Shown here in pieces: positions 41,605-49,854 of a DNA stretch of 64,000 nt (position 1 is its first letter; each line of letters opens with the position of its first letter). The translations under genes were made by a program, and so were the position numbers. The DNA is taken from contig NZ_FQZF01000002.1 of assembly GCF_900141905.1 (NCBI RefSeq), positions 186,001 through 250,000 of the forward strand, written 5' to 3'. The DNA is from Muricoccus roseus. Its GTDB lineage: Bacteria; Pseudomonadota; Alphaproteobacteria; Acetobacterales; Acetobacteraceae. The notes beneath the pieces are model-generated. The model ran no database searches and had not been told where the DNA came from. It saw only the letters and a list, made by a program, of their open reading frames with translations.

Positions 41605-42795
41605 ATGACGGACGAGGATCGTGGCAGTGGCTTCATGCCGGGCGGGCGGGCGTCGCTTCCCCCGGCATCGGGCGGCCCTCTGGCCGGGCTCACCTTCGCG
41701 GCCAAGGATCTGTACGACGTGGCCGGCCATCCCACGACCTACGGCAACCCGGATTGGGCGCGCACCCATCCGGCTGCCGTGGCCACCGCGCCAGCCGTCC
41801 TCGCCCTCGCGGAGGCCGGGGCGCGCTTCCTCGGCAAGACCAAGACCGTGGAGCTGGCCTTCGGGCTGACCGGCGAGAATGTCTGGTACGGGACCCCGGT
41901 CAATCCGGCGGTCCCGGACCGCTTCCCCGGCGGCTCCTCCTGCGGAAGCGCCTCCGTGGTGGCGCGGGGGGAGGCAGATATCGCCCTGGGTTCGGATACC
42001 GGCGGCTCCGTGCGGATCCCGGCGTCCTATTGCGGCATCTACGGCATCCGGCCCTCCTGGGGCTCGGTCTCCCTCGTCGGCGCGCGGCCGCTCGCGCCTT
42101 CCTATGATACCGCGGGCTGGTTCGCGGCCCGCGCCTCCGTCCTGCGCCTGGCGGGGGAGGTGCTGCTGCCCGAGGGCGGCGAGGCTCCGCTCGGCCCGGT
42201 CATCCGGGTGCAGGAGGCCTGGATGAACGCGCAGCCGGCGGTCGCGGCGGCGCTGATTCCCGCCATGGAGGCCGTGGAGAAGGTGCTGGGCCCGGCGCTC
42301 CAGCTCTCCCTCGTGCCCGAGACCCTGCTCGAGCTCTACGAGCATTTCCGGGCCGTGCAGTCCGAGGAGGCCTGGGCGACGCTCGGCGCCTGGGTGGCCG
42401 AGACGAACCCGCAATTCGGCCCCGGCGTGGGCGAGCGATTCGCCATGGCCCGCGCCATGGACCCCGCCAAGGCCCGCGCGGGCCGTGCCTTCCGCCAGCA
42501 TTTCCGGCAGCGCCTGATGGGGCTGCTGGGCGGCGGCGCCGTGCTCATCTACCCGACCTCGCCCCTGATCGCGCCGAAGCTCGGCGCATCCGCGGCCGAG
42601 CAGCTCTGGGTGCGGGAGGTGACGCTCGGCGTCACCGCCATCGCCGGCATGGGCGGGCTCTGCGAGGTGAGCATCCCCGCCGCGACGGTGGAGGACGCGC
42701 CGGTCGGCCTGTCCCTGGTCGCCGCGCCCGGGCGGGACCGGGCGTTGCTGGCCCTCGCCGAGCAGGTGGCCGAGCGGATGGGATTGCCGCTGTGA
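41605..42795 (+). CDS. Amidase (amidase signature family)
   Basis: A 396-aa amide hydrolase. The Ser-cisSer-Lys triad is visible: Lys in TFAAKDLYDVAGHPT, the first Ser in FPGGSSCGSASVVARG and the nucleophile Ser in SDTGGSVRIPASYCG. It is shorter than many members (470-500 aa), as in AtzF- or indoleacetamide-hydrolase-like short forms. The C-terminal VSIPAATVEDAPVGLSLVA fits. The ATG at 41605 opens the conserved part. It is followed by a hairpin (42815-42835). The amide substrate is not determined by sequence. Confidence 0.92.
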   Translation: MTDEDRGSGFMPGGRASLPPASGGPLAGLTFAAKDLYDVAGHPTTYGNPDWARTHPAAVATAPAVLALAEAGARFLGKTKTVELAFGLTGENVWYGTPVNPAVPDRFPGGSSCGSASVVARGEADIALGSDTGGSVRIPASYCGIYGIRPSWGSVSLVGARPLAPSYDTAGWFAARASVLRLAGEVLLPEGGEAPLGPVIRVQEAWMNAQPAVAAALIPAMEAVEKVLGPALQLSLVPETLLELYEHFRAVQSEEAWATLGAWVAETNPQFGPGVGERFAMARAMDPAKARAGRAFRQHFRQRLMGLLGGGAVLIYPTSPLIAPKLGASAAEQLWVREVTLGVTAIAGMGGLCEVSIPAATVEDAPVGLSLVAAPGRDRALLALAEQVAERMGLPL

Positions 42796-42814
42796 CACAG
42801 CGCCGATTTCCCTG

Positions 42815-42835
42815 CGGCGGGGTGATTCCCCGCCG
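42815..42835 (+). terminator. Hairpin after the amidase gene
   Basis: A perfect 8-bp stem (CGGCGGGG / CCCCGCCG, loop TGATT) starts 20 bp after the amidase stop and ends 26 bp before the GNAT start. There is no U tract, so it is a probable but imperfect terminator. Confidence 0.45.
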
Positions 42836-42860
42836 ACGGGTTCTGCTCTAGGCATTCCCC

Positions 42861-43379
42861 ATGCCCATCCGCGATGCCACCCCCGACGACGCCCCCGCCA
42901 TCGCGGCGATCTACGCCCATCACGTGCTGCACGGCACCGGCACCTTCGAAGAGGAGCCACCCCCAGCCGCGGAGATGGCCGCGCGCATCGGCCGTATCCA
43001 GGCGGCCGGCCATGCCTGGCTGGTGGTGGAGGAGGACGGGCGGATCCTCGGCTATGGCTACTACAACAACTTCCACCCGCGCTCAGCCTACCGGCACACG
43101 GTGGAGGATTCGATCTATGTCCGCGATGACGTGCGGGGCCAGGGCGTGGGCAAGGCCCTCGTAGCGGAACTCCTGGACCGTGCCGAGGCCGCCGGCTTCC
43201 GGCAGATGATGGCGGTGATCGGCGATTCGGAGAACGTCGGGTCGATCGGCCTGCACCTCTCGCTCGGCTTCCGGCAGGTGGGGCTGACCAAGGCCGTCGG
43301 GCTGAAGTTCGGGCGCTGGGTGGATGTCGTCTACATGCAGAAGGCCCTGGGCGAAGGGGACCGTACCGTCCCCGAGTGA
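42861..43379 (+). CDS. GNAT acetyltransferase, phosphinothricin acetyltransferase (PAT/Bar)-like
   Basis: A 172-aa acetyltransferase with all PAT/Bar blocks: DDAPAIAAIYAHHVLHGTGT, SAYRHTVEDSIYVRDDVRGQ, then GVGKALVAELLDRAEAAGF and MMAVIGDSENVGSIGLHLSL. The acetyl-CoA loop R-G-Q-G-V-G-K is intact. It is closely similar in pattern to the GNAT at 29142-29672, so the genome has at least two such enzymes. Relatives acetylate phosphinothricin or methionine sulfone and sulfoximine. It stands between the amidase and NIPSNAP genes. Confidence 0.9.
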   Translation: MPIRDATPDDAPAIAAIYAHHVLHGTGTFEEEPPPAAEMAARIGRIQAAGHAWLVVEEDGRILGYGYYNNFHPRSAYRHTVEDSIYVRDDVRGQGVGKALVAELLDRAEAAGFRQMMAVIGDSENVGSIGLHLSLGFRQVGLTKAVGLKFGRWVDVVYMQKALGEGDRTVPE

Positions 43380-43480
43380 GCGGCGGCGCGCGTTGACCGT
43401 GCCGCGCCGATATGGGCTCCTCTCGCGGGCCTGACCGGGGAACTCCAGGAGTCCCGGCAGCCATGGGAGAGCGCACGGGA

Positions 43481-43816
43481 ATGCTACTGGATCATCGAAC
43501 CTATACCTGCCGGCCGGGCACGCTGAAGAAGCACCTCGCCCTGTACGAGAAGCATGGCTGGGCGGCGCAGACGCGCCATCTCGGCATGCCCTTCGCCTAT
43601 CTCACCACCGAGACCGGCGACGTGAACAGCTACGTTCATGTCTGGATGTACGAGGATGCGGCCGACCGCGCGCGCCGCCGCGCCGCCATGCAGGCCGATC
43701 CGGAATGGATCGCCTATCTCGAGATGAGCGCCGAGGCGGGCTACCTCGAGAAGCAGGAGAACAAGCTCATGGTGCCGGTTCCTTTCGTGCCGGCGCCGAC
43801 CCGCGCGGGCGGCTGA
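43481..43816 (+). CDS. NIPSNAP family protein
   Basis: A 111-aa protein with a ferredoxin-like alpha/beta barrel pattern: MLLDHRTYTCRPGTLKKHL, GMPFAYLTTETGDVNSYVHV and WMYEDAADRARRRAAMQADP are typical of bacterial NIPSNAP proteins, which are small and of unknown function. The ATG at 43481 opens the conserved strand; an ATG at 43463 adds six residues. It converges on the Bug receptor gene over a shared hairpin (43821-43843). Confidence 0.88.
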   Translation: MLLDHRTYTCRPGTLKKHLALYEKHGWAAQTRHLGMPFAYLTTETGDVNSYVHVWMYEDAADRARRRAAMQADPEWIAYLEMSAEAGYLEKQENKLMVPVPFVPAPTRAGG

Positions 43817-43820
43817 CGCC

Positions 43821-43843
43821 CGCCGCCCGGGTAAGGGGCGGCG
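43821..43843. terminator. Bidirectional hairpin between NIPSNAP and Bug receptor genes
   Basis: An 8-bp stem (CGCCGCCC / GGGCGGCG, loop GGGTAAG) lies 4 bp after the NIPSNAP stop and 16 bp from the convergent stop. Position and symmetry fit a shared terminator. Confidence 0.55.
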
Positions 43844-43859
43844 GCGCGCCGGCCCGCCC

Positions 43860-44831
43860 CTATCCGGCGGTCACCCCCGCGCCGCGGACGACCTCGCCCC
43901 AGCGCGCCCGGTCCTCGGCAATGAAGGCGGCGAAGGCCTCGGGCGCGTTGGCCGTGGCATCGGCGCCCTGCTCGCGCAGCCGGGCCACCACCTCGGCGTC
44001 GGTCAGGGCGCGGCGGACAGCCTCGTTCACCGTCGAGACCACCGGGGCGGGCGTGCCGGCCGGCGCGAGCAGGCCGAACCAGGAGGTGACCTCGGCCCCT
44101 GGCACGGCGGAGGCGAGGGTGGGCAGGTCCGGCAGCATCGCGGTCCGCTCCGGCCCGGCGGTGCCGAGCGCCACCAGCCCGCCGCTGCGGATATGCGGCA
44201 GCACGGTGGGGGCATGGTCCACCATCATCAGCACCCGTCCCGCCAGCAGGTCCGCGATCGCGGGCGCGCTGCCGCGATAGGGAACATGGGTGAGCCGGAT
44301 ACCCGCCTTCGCGGCGAAGAGCTCTGCCGCGAGATGGGTGATCGCCCCCTGGCCGGAAGAGGCGAAGGTCAGCTCGCCCGGCCGTGTCTTCGCGTATTGC
44401 ACGAGGGCCGGCACATCCCGCGCGGGGATAGAGGGATGCACCACCAGCACCATGGGCACGGTGGCGACGAGCGAGACGGGGGCGAAGTCCCGCACCGTGT
44501 CATAGGCGAGGTTGGGGTAGAGATGCGGGGTGATGGCCTGCGTGGCGCTGGTGCCGAGCAGCAGCACATGCCCGTCCGGCCCCGCCTTGGCGACGACCTC
44601 CGTGCCGATCGTGCCGCCCGCGCCCGTCCGGTTCTCCACCACCACGGGCTGCGGCCATTCGGACTGGAAGCGGTTGGCCAGCGCACGGGCGAGGATGTCG
44701 GTCGCGCCGCCCGCTGCGAAGGGCACGATGAGACGGACGGGCCGGCTGGGCCAGGACTGGGCCTTCGCGGCCCGGGCGCCAAGCAGGGCCGCCGAGCCAA
44801 GCGCGGCCGCCATGAAGGGGCGTCGCTTCAT
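43860..44831 (-). CDS. Bug/TctC-type periplasmic solute-binding protein
   Basis: A 323-aa orphan receptor of the tripartite tricarboxylate family. The signal peptide ends near ARAAKAQS. Family blocks are RLIVPFAAGGATDILARALA, PVVVENRTGAGGTIGTEVVA, YDTVRDFAPVSLVATVPMVL and ELTFASSGQGAITHLA. As with the receptor at 4610-5569, no TctAB permease adjoins it. It lies on the same strand as the C-x-C-C protein gene 80 bp upstream. The ligand is unknown. Confidence 0.92.
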   Translation of the reverse strand: MKRRPFMAAALGSAALLGARAAKAQSWPSRPVRLIVPFAAGGATDILARALANRFQSEWPQPVVVENRTGAGGTIGTEVVAKAGPDGHVLLLGTSATQAITPHLYPNLAYDTVRDFAPVSLVATVPMVLVVHPSIPARDVPALVQYAKTRPGELTFASSGQGAITHLAAELFAAKAGIRLTHVPYRGSAPAIADLLAGRVLMMVDHAPTVLPHIRSGGLVALGTAGPERTAMLPDLPTLASAVPGAEVTSWFGLLAPAGTPAPVVSTVNEAVRRALTDAEVVARLREQGADATANAPEAFAAFIAEDRARWGEVVRGAGVTAG

Positions 44832-44911
44832 TCATTCCTCCCGGATTGGGCAGGTTGGATCCTGCCTGGAACGAAATGCAGCATGCCCCCCAAGGGGCCG
44901 CAACCTTACGG

Positions 44912-45298
44912 TCAGCCCTCCGGCGGGGCGACATCGGGTCGGTAACGGCTGGCCACCACCGAATCGCCCCGCAGGGCCTCGTCAAGAGCTATCCGGGCCT
45001 CCTCGGCGGGAAGAAGTGCCACGACACGGGTGAACCACTTCGCCTGCCCCTTGACCCGGGCAAGGAACAGGGCATCCAGCGCCTGGGCCAAGGGGCTGCG
45101 GCCCACGCAGCAGGTGCACGCGACGGGGTGGGGCGCCGCCGGGTCGAACCCGGCCGTGGCGACGACCCCGGGCGGGAGGGTGGCCGGCGCGGCTTCGGCC
45201 AGCAGGGCCGCCCCGGGGCGCGCCGCGAGGCTCGCCCGCAGCCCCGCTTCATCCGCCACGACGGAGACGGGGATACGGCCATCGGCAAAGACGGGCAT
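44912..45298 (-). CDS. Conserved hypothetical protein with a C-x-C-C motif
   Basis: A 128-aa protein I cannot assign to a named family. Its notable feature is Cys61-Thr-Cys63-Cys64 in PVACTCCVGRSPLAQALDAL, a possible metal or cofactor site, followed by FLARVKGQAKWFTRVVALLP. The motif recalls the G-C-x-C-C loop of CobW-type metallochaperones, but no GTP-binding motif is present. It is divergent from the ArsR-methyltransferase/metH operon with only about 45 bp between start codons, and the palindrome at 45322-45343 lies in that gap. It may therefore share regulation with methionine synthesis. Function is unknown. Confidence 0.7.
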   Translation of the reverse strand: MPVFADGRIPVSVVADEAGLRASLAARPGAALLAEAAPATLPPGVVATAGFDPAAPHPVACTCCVGRSPLAQALDALFLARVKGQAKWFTRVVALLPAEEARIALDEALRGDSVVASRYRPDVAPPEG

Positions 45299-45321
45299 GG
45301 CGCGGATGCTCCTTTCCGATA

Positions 45322-45343
45322 GACATAAAGATATCGTTATGTC
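45322..45343. promoter_or_regulatory. Palindromic operator at the ArsR-methyltransferase/metH regulator
   Basis: A 22-bp near-perfect palindrome with core CATAAAGATATCGTTATG (one mismatched pair) ends directly at the first ATG of the regulator gene and lies 24 bp from the start of the divergent gene. It is strikingly AT-rich in this GC-rich DNA. ArsR-type regulators bind such sites. The AAAGATAT half-site resembles, from memory, those of SahR/SamR methionine regulators. It should mediate autoregulation and metH control. Confidence 0.65.
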
Positions 45344-46300
45344 ATGTGCAAGGCCATGGAAGAGACCCTGGCCCAGCTTCGCGCCGCCGCCGAGCCAACC
45401 CGGCTGCGGCTGCTCGCGCTGTGCGCCCGCGGTGCGCTCTGCGTCACCGACCTTTGCGCCGCCCTCGGCCAGTCCCAGCCGCGGCTGTCCCGCCACCTGA
45501 AGCTGCTGGTGGAAGCCGGCCTGCTGGAGCGGATGCCGGAGGGATCGAACGTCTACTTCTCCCTCGCCGCCCGGGCTGACCTCGCCCGCGCCATCCTCGC
45601 CCGCCTGCCCGAGGACGACCCGCTCCTGGCCGCTGATCGTCGCCTTGCGGCCCGGCTGAGCGCGGAGCGGGTGCGCGCGGCCTCCGATGCCTTCCGCGAT
45701 GCCGGGGCCGATTGGGACGAGATGCGGGCCCTGGGCCTCCCCGGCGCCGCCATCGAGGCGGCTGTGCTGGCCGCGCTGCCCAGGCGTGTCGGGCATCTGC
45801 TGGATATCGGGGCCGGCACCGGCCAGCTCCTGGAACTCGTGGCCGACCGCTGCGACGCCGCGCTGGGCGTGGATGCCAGCCGCGACATGCTGGCCCTCGC
45901 CCGCGGCCGCCTGGCCGAGCGCGGCCTGGCCCCGCGCTGCGCCGTGCGCCAGGCCGACATGTACCGGCTGCCCTTTCCGGATGGCGGCTTCGACGCCGTC
46001 ACCCTGCAGATGGTGCTGCATTATGCCGAGGATCCCGCCGCCGCCCTGGCGGAGGCCGCGCGCGTTCTCTCGCCCGAGGGCGTGCTGCTGGTGGTGGATC
46101 TGGCGCCCCATGGCCGGGCCGAGCTGATGGAGCGCCATGCCCATCGCTGGCCGGGCTTCGATGATGGCCAGATGGCCGGCTGGCTGGGCGAGGCCGGCTG
46201 TGCCCTTTCCTCGCCGGTGGAAATCCCCGGCCCGCCCGATGTGAACCTGAATGTCCGCCTGTGGTCCGCGCATCGCGCGACCGCCGTGCAGCCTGCCTGA
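45344..46300 (+). CDS. ArsR-family regulator fused to a SAM-dependent methyltransferase domain (SahR/SamR-like)
   Basis: A 318-aa protein. Residues about 5-85 are an ArsR winged helix (ALCVTDLCAALGQSQPRLSR is the recognition helix region, then HLKLLVEAGLLERM). Residues 140-315 are a class I methyltransferase with motif I HLLDIGAGTGQLLELVA and FDAVTLQMVLHYAEDP. Such fusions include SahR and SamR, which sense S-adenosylhomocysteine or S-adenosylmethionine through this domain and repress methionine-cycle genes. It lies 14 bp upstream of metH and has a palindrome at its start. The ATG at 45356 is an alternative start and would leave the palindrome clear of the coding region. Confidence 0.88.
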   Translation: MCKAMEETLAQLRAAAEPTRLRLLALCARGALCVTDLCAALGQSQPRLSRHLKLLVEAGLLERMPEGSNVYFSLAARADLARAILARLPEDDPLLAADRRLAARLSAERVRAASDAFRDAGADWDEMRALGLPGAAIEAAVLAALPRRVGHLLDIGAGTGQLLELVADRCDAALGVDASRDMLALARGRLAERGLAPRCAVRQADMYRLPFPDGGFDAVTLQMVLHYAEDPAAALAEAARVLSPEGVLLVVDLAPHGRAELMERHAHRWPGFDDGQMAGWLGEAGCALSSPVEIPGPPDVNLNVRLWSAHRATAVQPA

Positions 46301-46314
46301 GAAGAGCAAACTCC

Positions 46315-49300
46315 ATGTCCCGACCGCATCTGCTCGACGCCTTGCGCGACCGCGTTCTGCTTTGCGACGGCGGCATGGGCAGCCGCGTGCAGGCCCTGAC
46401 CCTGGATGTCGAGCGCGACTACTGGGGCAAGGAGAACTGCACGGAGGTGCTGAACCTCTCCCGCCCCGACCTCGTGCGCGAAATCCACCGAGGCTACTAC
46501 GAGGCCGGGTCGGACGCCGTGCTGACCAACAGCTTCGGCGGCTCCCCGGTCACGCTCGAGGAGTTCGAGCTGGGCGACCGCGCCTTCGAGATCAACAAGC
46601 TCTCGGTGGAGCTGGCGCGCGAGGCCGCGGAGACCTTCGCCGACGGGCGCCCGCGCTGGGTGATCGGCGATATCGGCCCCGGCACGAAGCTGCCGAGCCT
46701 CGGCCATATCGAATACGACCGGCTGGAAGCCGCCCTGCACGAGCAGTGCCGCGGCCTGATCGCGGGCGGGGCGGATGCGCTGCTGACCGAGACGAACCAG
46801 GACACGCTTTTCATCAAGGCGGCGGTCAACGCGGCCAAGCGCGCCATCGCCGAGGCCGGGAGCGACATCCCCATCTTCGTGCAGGTGACGGTCGAGACGA
46901 CCGGCACGCTGCTGGTCGGCCCGGACATCGCTGCGGCGGCGACCGTGATCGACGCGCTGGACGTGCCGCTGATCGGCCTGAACTGCGCCACCGGGCCGCA
47001 GGAGATGGCCGAGCATGTCCGCTGGCTGTCGCGCAACTGGCGCGGCCTGATCTCCTGCCAGCCCAATGCCGGCCTGCCGGAGCTGGTGGACGGCAAGACG
47101 CACTACCCCCTCGGCGCCGAGGAGATGGCAAGCTGGATGGAGCGCTTCGTCACCGAGGACGGGCTGAACCTCATCGGCGGCTGCTGCGGCACCTCCATCC
47201 CGCATATCACCGCGCTGGACGCGATGCTGCGCAAGCTGGCGGGCAGCGCGCTGCGCCCGGCCCCGGTGGCGCGCAAGCCGGTCTGGGTTCCCTCCGTCGC
47301 CTCGCTGTACGGCGCCACCGCGCTGCGTCAGGAGAATGCCTATTTCTCTATCGGGGAGCGCTGCAACGCCAATGGCTCCAAGGCCTGGCGCGAGCGGCAG
47401 GCCGCGCATGACTGGGACGGCTGCGTTGCCATCGGCCGTGAGCAGGTGGGCGAGGGCTCCAACTCGCTGGACATCTGCACTGCCTTCGTCGGCCGCGACG
47501 AGATGGCCGAGATGAACGAGGTGGTCACGCGCTTCACCTCCTCGGTGAACGCCCCCTTGGTGATCGACTCCACCGAGACCCCGGTGATCGAGGCCGCGCT
47601 GAAGCTGCATGGCGGCAAGCCCATCATCAACTCGATCAACTTCGAGGATGGCGAGGGCCATGCGAAGGACCGCCTGATCCTGGCGAAGAAATTCGGCGCC
47701 GCCGTCATCGCGCTCACCATTGATGAGGTGGGCATGGCGAAGACGGCCGAGGACAAGCTGCGCATCGCCCGCCGGCTGGTGGACTTCGCCTGCAACAAAT
47801 ACGGGTTGCCGCAGAGCGACCTGATGATCGACCCGCTCACCTTCACCATTGCCACCGGCAATGAGGACGACCGCAAGCTCGGCCTTTGGACCCTGGAGGG
47901 CATCAAGATGATCCGGGACGAGTTCCCGGACATCCAGATTATCCTCGGCCTGTCGAACATCTCCTTCGGCCTCAACCCGGCAGCACGCCATGTGCTGAAC
48001 AGCGTGTTCCTGGACCACGCCGTGAAGGCCGGAATGACGGGCGCAATCGTCCATGTCTCCAAGATCAAGCCGCTCCACCTCATCCCCCCTGAGGAGGTGA
48101 AGGTGGCCGAGGACCTGATCTTCGACCGCCGGACGGAGGGCTACGACCCGCTCCAGGCGCTGCTGGAGCTCTTCGCTGGCCGTAAGGCCGCCGATACCGC
48201 CAAGCGCGCCAAGGCCGAGACGGTGGAGGGCCGGTTGAAGGACCGCATCGTCGATGGCGACCGCAAGGGGCTGGATGACGAGCTGGCCGATGCGCTGGCC
48301 AGGGGCATCACCCCGCTCTCCATCATCAACGACATCCTGCTGGACGGCATGAAGGTCGTCGGCGAGCTCTTCGGCGCCGGCAAGATGCAGCTTCCCTTCG
48401 TGCTGCAGAGCGCGGAGACGATGAAGGCCGCCGTCGCCTATCTCGAGCCGCATATGGAGCGCATCGAGGGGCAGGAGAAGGGCACGATCGTCCTCGGCAC
48501 GGTGAAGGGCGACGTGCATGACATCGGCAAGAACCTCGTCGACATCATCCTGACCAACAACGGCTACAAGGTCGTCAACCTCGGCATCAAGGTGCCGCTG
48601 CAGGACATCGTCACCGCGGCGCGCGAGCACAAGGCGCATGCCATCGGCATGTCCGGCCTGCTGGTGAAGTCCACCGTGGTGATGCGCGAGAACCTGGAGG
48701 AGATGTCCCGCCAGGGCGTCGATATCCCGGTCATGCTCGGTGGCGCGGCGCTGACGCGCAACTATGTCGAGGATGATTGCGTCCGCGCCTATGCCTCCGG
48801 CCGGGTGGCCTATGCGCGGGATGCCTTCGATGGCCTGCACCTGATGGACAAGGTGATGGGCAACGGCTTCGACGACTATCTCGCCGCCCTGCAGACCAAG
48901 CGTGCCGGCAAGGGGAAGAACGAGCGGCGCACCCTCGGCACCGCCGATGCGCGTGGCTTCGCGCCCGTCGAGATCGGCTATGCCCGGAACCGGCGCCAGC
49001 GCCTGACCGCGGAGGAGCCCGTCCCCACGCCGCCCTTCTGGGGGGCGAAGGTGGTGGAGGCCCCGCCCAAGGCGATCGTGCCCTTCATCAACGAACGCAG
49101 CCTCTACCAATTCCAGTGGGGCTTCCGGAAGCAGGGCCGCTCGCTGGACGACTTCCTCGGCTGGGCGAAGCAGGAGCTTCGCCCGGTGCTGCGGCGCATG
49201 CTGCAGATCACCGAGGAGCGCGACATCCTCAAGCCCCAGGCCATCTACGGTTACTGGAAATGCGCGGGGCAGGGGAACGACCTCATCCTCTTCGAGGAGG

Positions 49301-49815
49301 ACGGCGTGACGGAAGCCACCCGTTTCACCCTGCCGCGCCAGCCCAGGGAGGACGGCGACTGCATCGCCGACTTCGTGCGCGACGTGGATGACGGCCCGGA
49401 GAAGCGCGACGTCATCGGCCTGCAGGTCGTCACCGTCGGCCAGAAGGCCAGCGACATGGCGCGCGAGTGGTTCGAGGAGAACCGCTACCAGGACTACCTC
49501 TACCTCCACGGCCTCTCGGTCGAGATGGCGGAGGGCATGGCCGAATACGTGCACAAGCGCATCCGCGCCGAATGGGGCTTCGCCGGCGAGGACGCGCGGG
49601 ACATGGAGAAGATGCTCTCCCAGGGCTACCGGGGCGGCCGCTACTCCTTCGGCTACCCCGCCTGCCCGAAGCTGGAGGATCAGGAGCCGTTGCTGCGCCT
49701 GCTGAAGGCGGACCGCATCGGGGTCTCGATCTCGGACGAATGGCAATTGCATCCTGAGCAATCCACCTCCGCGATCGTGCTGCACCACCCGCGCGCGAAG
49801 TACTTCTCGGTCTAG
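46315..49815 (+). CDS. metH: Cobalamin-dependent methionine synthase
   Basis: MetH transfers the methyl group of methyl-tetrahydrofolate through cobalamin to homocysteine, 1166 aa in one chain. Homocysteine domain (about 1-330): LLCDGGMGSRVQALTLDVER and the zinc cysteines in LNCATGPQ and GGCCGTSIPHI. Pterin domain (about 350-620): FSIGERCNANGSKAWRE. Cobalamin cap and Rossmann domains: the lower ligand His735 lies in KGDVHDIGKNLVDIILTNNG, with GMSGLLVKSTVVM. Activation domain: about 900 to the end with RAEWGFAGEDARDMEKM. All domains are present in order. It forms an operon with the ArsR-methyltransferase regulator (14 bp). A metF gene, often next to it, is absent here. Confidence 0.97.
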   Translation: MSRPHLLDALRDRVLLCDGGMGSRVQALTLDVERDYWGKENCTEVLNLSRPDLVREIHRGYYEAGSDAVLTNSFGGSPVTLEEFELGDRAFEINKLSVELAREAAETFADGRPRWVIGDIGPGTKLPSLGHIEYDRLEAALHEQCRGLIAGGADALLTETNQDTLFIKAAVNAAKRAIAEAGSDIPIFVQVTVETTGTLLVGPDIAAAATVIDALDVPLIGLNCATGPQEMAEHVRWLSRNWRGLISCQPNAGLPELVDGKTHYPLGAEEMASWMERFVTEDGLNLIGGCCGTSIPHITALDAMLRKLAGSALRPAPVARKPVWVPSVASLYGATALRQENAYFSIGERCNANGSKAWRERQAAHDWDGCVAIGREQVGEGSNSLDICTAFVGRDEMAEMNEVVTRFTSSVNAPLVIDSTETPVIEAALKLHGGKPIINSINFEDGEGHAKDRLILAKKFGAAVIALTIDEVGMAKTAEDKLRIARRLVDFACNKYGLPQSDLMIDPLTFTIATGNEDDRKLGLWTLEGIKMIRDEFPDIQIILGLSNISFGLNPAARHVLNSVFLDHAVKAGMTGAIVHVSKIKPLHLIPPEEVKVAEDLIFDRRTEGYDPLQALLELFAGRKAADTAKRAKAETVEGRLKDRIVDGDRKGLDDELADALARGITPLSIINDILLDGMKVVGELFGAGKMQLPFVLQSAETMKAAVAYLEPHMERIEGQEKGTIVLGTVKGDVHDIGKNLVDIILTNNGYKVVNLGIKVPLQDIVTAAREHKAHAIGMSGLLVKSTVVMRENLEEMSRQGVDIPVMLGGAALTRNYVEDDCVRAYASGRVAYARDAFDGLHLMDKVMGNGFDDYLAALQTKRAGKGKNERRTLGTADARGFAPVEIGYARNRRQRLTAEEPVPTPPFWGAKVVEAPPKAIVPFINERSLYQFQWGFRKQGRSLDDFLGWAKQELRPVLRRMLQITEERDILKPQAIYGYWKCAGQGNDLILFEEDGVTEATRFTLPRQPREDGDCIADFVRDVDDGPEKRDVIGLQVVTVGQKASDMAREWFEENRYQDYLYLHGLSVEMAEGMAEYVHKRIRAEWGFAGEDARDMEKMLSQGYRGGRYSFGYPACPKLEDQEPLLRLLKADRIGVSISDEWQLHPEQSTSAIVLHHPRAKYFSV

Positions 49816-49854
49816 GGCCGGGCGGGCTATGTCGGGGCGGATGAGCCCGACCCC

